64,000 nucleotides of DNA from the NCBI GenBank assembly GCA_001574975.1, contig KQ965737.1, forward strand, positions 350,288-414,287. The letters run 5' to 3'. The translations under genes and the position numbers were made by a program. Shown here one piece after another: positions 59,042 through 64,000 of the stretch. The DNA comes from Gonapodya prolifera JEL478 (taxonomy: Eukaryota; Monoblepharomycota; Monoblepharidomycetes; Monoblepharidales; Gonapodyaceae). Under the pieces are notes generated by a model. That model worked only from the letters and a program-made list of their open reading frames with translations, was not told the origin of the DNA and searched no databases. How positions within the stretch are numbered: position 1 is the first letter of the stretch; every line of letters begins with the position of its first letter.

Positions 59042-60042
59042 TCACCAAAGCACCATCATCATGATGCACATTAAAACAACAATCGTCACCTTGCCCCACC
59101 ATCCTTTTCTAGTCGCGTTGTCCTTCTTCGACCCTGCCACCGACGGAGTTGCAGTTGCTGTGGGTGCGGTAATTGATGACGGCGCTACCGATAGTTGACC
59201 AACGCTAGGGCACGTGAAGTAATAAGAGACGGAAGTGATGTTCGAGCCAATTCCTGGGTCCACGTCATCCACAACACAGGTTCTCGCGCCATAACTTTTG
59301 CATTGTGTGCACGCGGCGTCCTGTAACATAATTTTGGTGAAGACCACTGCTGTATGAGAGCGCTGCGTCATGCGAGACTCACCGTGTACTCTTGCTGTTG
59401 TTGACACGTGCTTGTCCCGTCAGTGACATTGACAAGTTTGTTTAGTTTCCGAAAATGCCGAATTATTGGCGCAGACATGTGGGGTTAAGTTCAAGATTTG
59501 TCCGGGTATCAAAGCGACTGTTGTCAGTACACGAACGTCCCAAAAATTATTCGAATTGAGCAACTATGAAGCCCAAGGGTTTTAAATGTTGGACGCCAAG
59601 TCCAACACAGGAAACCGCCAAACCATTTTCCTTCTGTACTCCGAACGCAACTGCATCAATCGACCGCTGGTCAAGCTCTGGCACACAGCCATACTTGATC
59701 GCAAATGATTCTCCTGTTGATGCATATGGAATGACGCAGGGTGCTTGCGCTAAGGTTATGAAGTTTTTTTCCCTTCCGACGGAACATACTTTGTCGTTGT
59801 TGTCGAGACCGTTAGTGTCGAAACTGATTTGCACTGTAAATGGGGATCCTAACAATTTGTGCCGCGATGTGGACGGGCCGTGAAAATGAACGGAGTACAC
59901 CCCACAAACGCAGGCACCTGAACATTCTCGATTGCGATACTGTGCAACGAATAAGAAGGTTCTGTGCTTCGGCGAGGGCGACAACGGAGATCAGGGCGAG
60001 GAGGAGCGGCAGCGAGATCTGGACGTTGAATGCAAGAAACAT
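59042..60042 (-). CDS. Secreted or surface-anchored cysteine-containing protein, unknown
   Basis: I do not recognise the family. ATG 60042 opens a strong signal peptide (MFLAFNVQISLPLLLALISV ending ALAEA). Following exons change frame by splicing that I could not fix, giving SPFTVQISFDTNGLDNNDKV, NFITLAQAPCVIPYASTGES, YGCVPELDQRS and VSCVGLGVQ. Later come NVTDGTSTCQQQQEYT, then across an intron (near 59325-59382) DAACTQCKSYGARTCVVDDV and ITSVSYYFTCPSVGQ. A Ser/Thr/Ala linker and a final hydrophobic helix (GKVTIVVLMCIMMMVLW) end the protein at 59042, so it is either single-pass or processed for a GPI anchor. At least eight cysteines suggest disulfides outside the cell. The order signal-Cys domain-S/T stalk-hydrophobic end is typical of fungal cell-surface proteins. 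Confidence 0.5.
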
Positions 60043-60562
60043 TGAGAGCTCAATGAGGGGAAACAACTCTTGGTGAACAAAACTGGGGCCACGCCGACCT
60101 CAGTCAGATGGCCACGGGCAAAATGCAAGTTGTTTCCCCTCTTTGGGAAAGAAAAAGAAAACATGTGTGTATCAATATAGTGAGACGATTGTACGCCTTG
60201 TGCGGTGATCTTCGCGTACATATGTTGGACAGACCTTGACCCATCCCCCTCTTCATTGTGACGGATTTTCTCCTGTGTCTCACATGACCATCTCGTTTTG
60301 CCACATGCGTATACCTGGCTCCGCGGTCCGGGCGTGTGATTTACCTAAATGAAATTAATTGATAAGGAAACCCTCGCAACTTCTCCACTGGTATATTCTT
60401 TACGTGGAAGAAGACTTAGCCATGGCTCAATGTATGTCATAAGTCAATGTATGTCATAAGCCGTGTTGTGATGAAGTGAGTGCGGAGAAGTCACCAAATA
60501 AAGATAGTGCGCTCAAGTCAAGACCTCAAAAGTCTCCAGTTGGTTCACCACCTTTTCACGGG
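60043..60562. promoter_or_regulatory. Divergent intergenic region upstream of the secreted protein and the deubiquitinase
   Basis: About 520 bp between two divergent starts. It contains the 17-bp tandem duplication at 60427-60460. No TATA box stands out. ATG 60471 opens a two-codon frame ended at once unless its GTGAGT is used as an intron donor, in which case it could be a short first exon of the deubiquitinase. Confidence 0.4.
60427..60460. repeat. Perfect 17-bp tandem duplication
   Basis: TCAATGTATGTCATAAG occurs twice without a spacer (60427-60443 and 60444-60460), just upstream of the deubiquitinase gene. It may be a recent slippage duplication or a doubled regulatory site. Confidence 0.85.
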
Positions 60563-63500
60563 ATGGCCAAGGGGAAGAAGGCGAAGAAGGCCACAAAGGC
60601 AGATCCTGCAGCTACAGGGGCGCATGATCCTGGGGATTTGGACGACAAAGACGTTGCGGAAGCGGCCAAGTTGGATGAAACAGAAGGTGGGTTGCGGTGG
60701 GACTTTGACCAGATTAGCGAGGGCCAGCGGAAGCGATGAATTGCGGAAGATTACCAAATTGATCGAGGAGGGAACAGGGTGAACGAAAGCCAAGTCCGAG
60801 TGTCGTTTTCGTTCCGTGCAACAGTGGTGACAAACTCGTCGGCCATCAGACCCGCGCAAGAAGAAATGCCCACACATCAGAGGCGCGGTCAGGATAACGA
60901 GGCTCAAGCGACTGCTTCCGGCCCAGATTAAAGCCAAAAACACTATTCCATGCGTGGTGAGCACATGGTGACAGCACGCTGTTAAACCAAAACTGTCATA
61001 ACATCCTTGCTCGAAATCACAAAACGTTCTTGGTATTCTCTACCCATTCCGCTGCCCACTACTCTAGACGTGCCGGAATCAGAAATCGGCACCGTCCGAC
61101 AAATCACCAGTGACCCAGAATCTATGGCTCTGCCTGTACTGCGGAATGGTCAACTGCGGTAGACTCGACCACGCACATGCTGCGCAGCATAGGGAGAAAG
61201 ATTCCCACGACGTGGCCATCAACGTGGACACGGGAGAAGCTTGGTGTTATGTACGTGCTCTTTTCGAACCCCCAACGGGGAATGATGGGATGTCGAGTGC
61301 ATCATGACGAGATGCCTTCAGTACTCCAGTGACGATGTTTCCTTGGTTGCAGGCGTGCGGTGAGACTCTGGGTGCGTCGCCAACCCACAATCAGCTTGTG
61401 CTGGACTGTAGATTGATGGTGAAAGAGTTGTTCGCGCCAAAGCGTATGGGACCAGGTAAGTCGTAACGAACGTTTTCAAGTTAACTTGGTGCAAACAACT
61501 GAAGTGCACCAACACTTCCCAGCCGTGACTTCGTTGTCTGAGAACACCCGTTCGATGCGCTCCTCAACTTTGGCTGACACAAGCAGCAGACCAGCCGCTC
61601 ATACGGCTCCTGTGACAATAGCGTCTCATAATTCAATCACTCCGCCCTCGGGACTTCGAAATCTCGGCAACACGTGCTTCCTCAATTCCGTGTTGCAGAA
61701 CCTCGCCTACACCCGCCCTCTTGTCGAAAAGCTTCGCAGCGAGATTGAAAAGATTGGGCCGACGCCCGACAACCCTCCTCCATCCCCGACACCCGCAACC
61801 CCTCCTCTTCCGTCTACGACACCCTCTGCTGCACCGAGTATCTCTGCTCCACTGACCTCGTCTCTTGCAACGACGCTTCTTTCCCTTTCAACACCCCAAT
61901 CTACCCAAATTCCTCCAGCGGCAACCCGCCAGACAACCCGTCCGACCCGTCACACTGTAGACCCCAGTCCTCTGCTTCGCGCTCTCGCTGCGCGCCACAA
62001 AGAATATCGAGGACTTCGACAACAGGACGCGCATGAGGCACTTCGGAGATTGCTGGACGGCGTTGGTGAGGAGGCAAAGAAAGCATATGCTGAATCACTG
62101 GGGAACGCAGAGCTGAAAGAGGGCGAGAAAGATGCCCTGAAGTCCGCGAGAACGTTTGTGGATGATGTCTTTGGTACAAAGGTTGTTTCGGTGGTTGTTT
62201 GCGATGTCTGTAGAGCTGTGAGTTTTCAAGCTGTTTGGTGCCGTGGTTGGCTTGCCCTTCTCATGACGTTCGAACCTTAGATATCCACAACGCGATCTTC
62301 CGAGCTCGATCTGTTCCTTCCCATAGTCAAACGAAATGGAGAAGTTGTGGGGTTGAAGCCTGGCGCTCTCGAGGTGCGTTGTTTCCTCGTAGAGCTATGT
62401 TTTGCCGTTTAAACATTCGTCGAATGCACGATGCGCTAGAACCCATGGGAGAAAAGAAAGCAAAAGGTAAGGAAAGTGTTAAACATTTTTTAAAACGTAA
62501 TATTGATGTTCATTTAGGGCATCACTTCTACCGAGGGAGAGCAACAACCTCAAGTCGCCATCGATGCCACCTCAATATTATTGCCATGCGATAACAGAAC
62601 TACAGAGTTCTATGCAGACGAGCTTTCAAGTGTTCTTTACCACTACGCTCCGGATTCGGTTTCCTCTTCGCAACCAAATGGCTCCAATCCTCCGAAGAAC
62701 CGGAAGAATAACGTTTCTAAACCTGTTGATCCTGCACACCTCCGTCGTGTCGCATTGCTGACCCGCCCAGTAACCGCCCGGGATCTCTCTCGACCGTCGG
62801 ATGTCGTTGACCACCCAGGTGACGTCAGCTTGACAGGATGCCTGGAGCGCTTTTTTGCGGTGGAGAGACTCGAAGGGCGGGAAGGATACGCTTGTACGTC
62901 ATGCTGGAAGGAAGCGTATCCAGATTGGGAAGGAAACAACCCGCAGTCAAACACGGTTGGGAACGGACACTTGAATGGGACGACTCGGGTTATGGAGGAC
63001 GCCGTGGTGCCTTTGAACGATGGAGACGACGGGAACAATGGCGATGATGATCTAAGTTCTGAATTGGACTCTCGCGAACCGAGCAAAAAGCCACCTCCAA
63101 TCTTGCGCCCGGCTGCCAAAAGATTACTTCTCCTTGATCCATCACCTCAAGTTTTCGTGGTGGGTCTCAAGAGATTTCAAACTTTATGGTCCGGAAGGAC
63201 ATCGAAAGTGCAAGATTGGGTGGAGTTCCCCGAGCGCCTGGACTTGACGGGCTGTTTCATCGAAGAAGCGGAGATAGCAGTTCCGGGCCAGAATCATACC
63301 ACGTCAGATGCAGCACAAAAACTCCCGAAGACAAATGGAGTTGGTCATCAAGAAGAGGACAGCGCGGACGAAAGTGACCACGCTGTCCCAAACGTCTCTG
63401 AAGTGCTTCAGCCTGATGATGATGGTGTTGTACCATCACACGAGGTTGGAACGCCAACTAAAAGCAAGAAGAAGCGACGAAAAAAGAAGAAAGCTGTGTC

Positions 63501-63786
63501 ATCACAAACGAAGCTGAAGCCGATTTATCGACTGTACGGCGTCGTTGTGCATTCAGGTTCCACACTTGGGCTGGGACACTATGTGGCCTATGTGCGTGTT
63601 CGTTTGCCCTCCCTGCCAATGGATGTCACAGGTACTGAGCGGGAAGGGGCAGTGCCGGATGACGTTGTTGCGGAACCCGAGGAGCAATGGGGTTGGATGT
63701 ACGCATCTGATCAAATGACTCGAACGAGCTCTTGGGAGGAGGTTAAAAAGGCACAAGCATTTTTGCTCTTCTATGAACGTGAATGA
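60563..63786 (+). CDS. USP16/USP45-type ubiquitin-specific protease with ZnF-UBP domain
   Basis: Cysteine protease that removes ubiquitin; animal USP16 acts on histone H2A. ATG 60563 starts a Lys-rich leader (MAKGKKAKKATKAD). A ZnF-UBP domain follows across introns: KKKCPHIRGAVRITRLKR (near 60860), LWLCLYCGMVNCGRLDHAHA then AQHREKDSHDVAINVDTGEA (61122-61250), and ACGETLGASPTHNQLV. The catalytic domain starts at GLRNLGNTCFLNSVLQNLAY (near 61650; Cys box), has RQQDAHEALRRLLDG (near 62020), zinc-finger cysteines CTSCWKE (near 62900), VFVVGLKRFQ (63150) and the His box YGVVVHSGSTLGLGHYVAYV (63535-63592), and ends WGWMYASDQMTRTSSWEEVK with stop 63784-63786. Disordered Pro/Ser and Lys-rich (KSKKKRRKKKK) inserts interrupt the fold. 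Catalytic Cys and His are present. Confidence 0.88.
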
Positions 63787-63844
63787 TACGATACCATGGA
63801 ATCAATACAATACGTAGCACTTTGTACAGTAGGGCCTCCTTTAC

Positions 63845-64000
63845 TCATAGATTGGCATCCTCATCAAACTCTTTGTCCTCGCCATCGGGTGAAACATCAT
63901 CCGTCGATGGGACGGGTGGAGCGGTACCCAAAACGTCTGTGTCAGGCCGACTGCTCAACGACAAAACTCCATCGTCCACGTACGCCCCGATATCGATTTC
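63845..64000 (-). CDS. C-terminal end of an acidic protein (partial, 5' part beyond window)
   Basis: Fifty-one codons open from the right edge to a TGA at 63845-63847. The sequence is acidic and disordered (PSTDDVSPDGEDKEFDEDAN). No domain is visible, and the product cannot be named. It converges on the deubiquitinase gene, with 58 bp between the stops. Confidence 0.5.
   Translation of the reverse strand, partial: EIDIGAYVDDGVLSLSSRPDTDVLGTAPPVPSTDDVSPDGEDKEFDEDANL

Overview
The window looks like a compact, intron-rich fungal nuclear chromosome segment of roughly balanced base composition. Supporting signs are many short introns (GT..AG, often 50-120 nt), genes on both strands separated by about 60-500 bp, fungal-type mitochondrial DNA polymerase, RPB2, capping enzyme, ALG12 and Erf4-like genes, and retention of genes that budding yeasts lack (BRCA2 with BRC repeats, ERCC6L2, DDX41, GPATCH4, an SRA1-domain protein, a CACUL1-like protein). 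That mix fits an early-diverging fungus such as a chytrid-grade lineage, or possibly a basidiomycete. I cannot fix the species. I see no rRNA, tRNA, CRISPR array or recognisable transposon.

Layout from left to right (coordinates approximate at exon level). Positions 1-2944 (-): 5' part of an ERCC6L2-like Snf2 ATPase that runs off the edge. 3059-4671 (-): SRA1-domain protein. 5081-14752 (+): very long Mlp1/TPR nuclear-basket coiled-coil protein with an unusual acidic N-terminus. 14815-16962 (-): DDX41 helicase. 17098-18717 (-): YheT/ABHD1-3 type hydrolase. 18818-20348 (+): disordered exons that splice in frame toward the mitochondrial DNA polymerase MIP1 (20414-24418, +). 24536-25205 (-): unresolved gene. 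25576-26959 (+): GPATCH4. 27174-29711 (+): RRM protein. 30095-31292 (+): PUFA-type fatty acid elongase with a suspected one-base disruption. 31406-39145 (+): BRCA2. 39413-40252 (-): Erf4/GOLGA7. 40570-43232 (+): TMEM184-family membrane protein. 43522-47884 (-): RPB2. 48023-50008 (+): mRNA guanylyltransferase. 50105-53136 (-): Prp39. 53253-55208 (-): ALG12. 55347-56864 (-): CACUL1-like. 57064-57671 (-): PH-domain protein. 59042-60042 (-): secreted Cys-containing protein. 60563-63786 (+): USP16/45-type deubiquitinase. 63845-64000 (-): C-terminus of an acidic protein.

The genes are mostly housekeeping and are not an operon. Functional neighbours do occur: RPB2 and the capping enzyme share a 138-bp divergent promoter, and the capping enzyme converges on the U1 snRNP gene PRP39, so transcription, capping and splicing genes are adjacent. 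Genome-maintenance genes (ERCC6L2, BRCA2, MIP1) are spread through the window. I found no clear candidate for a wholly new system. The most curious unexplained signal is a 24-bp near-palindrome, found once in the SRA1-domain gene and once in ALG12, that makes both unrelated proteins carry the same octapeptide GTGPVPTS. Exon boundaries were read by eye from splice signals and homology, so gene spans are firmer than exact exon ends.
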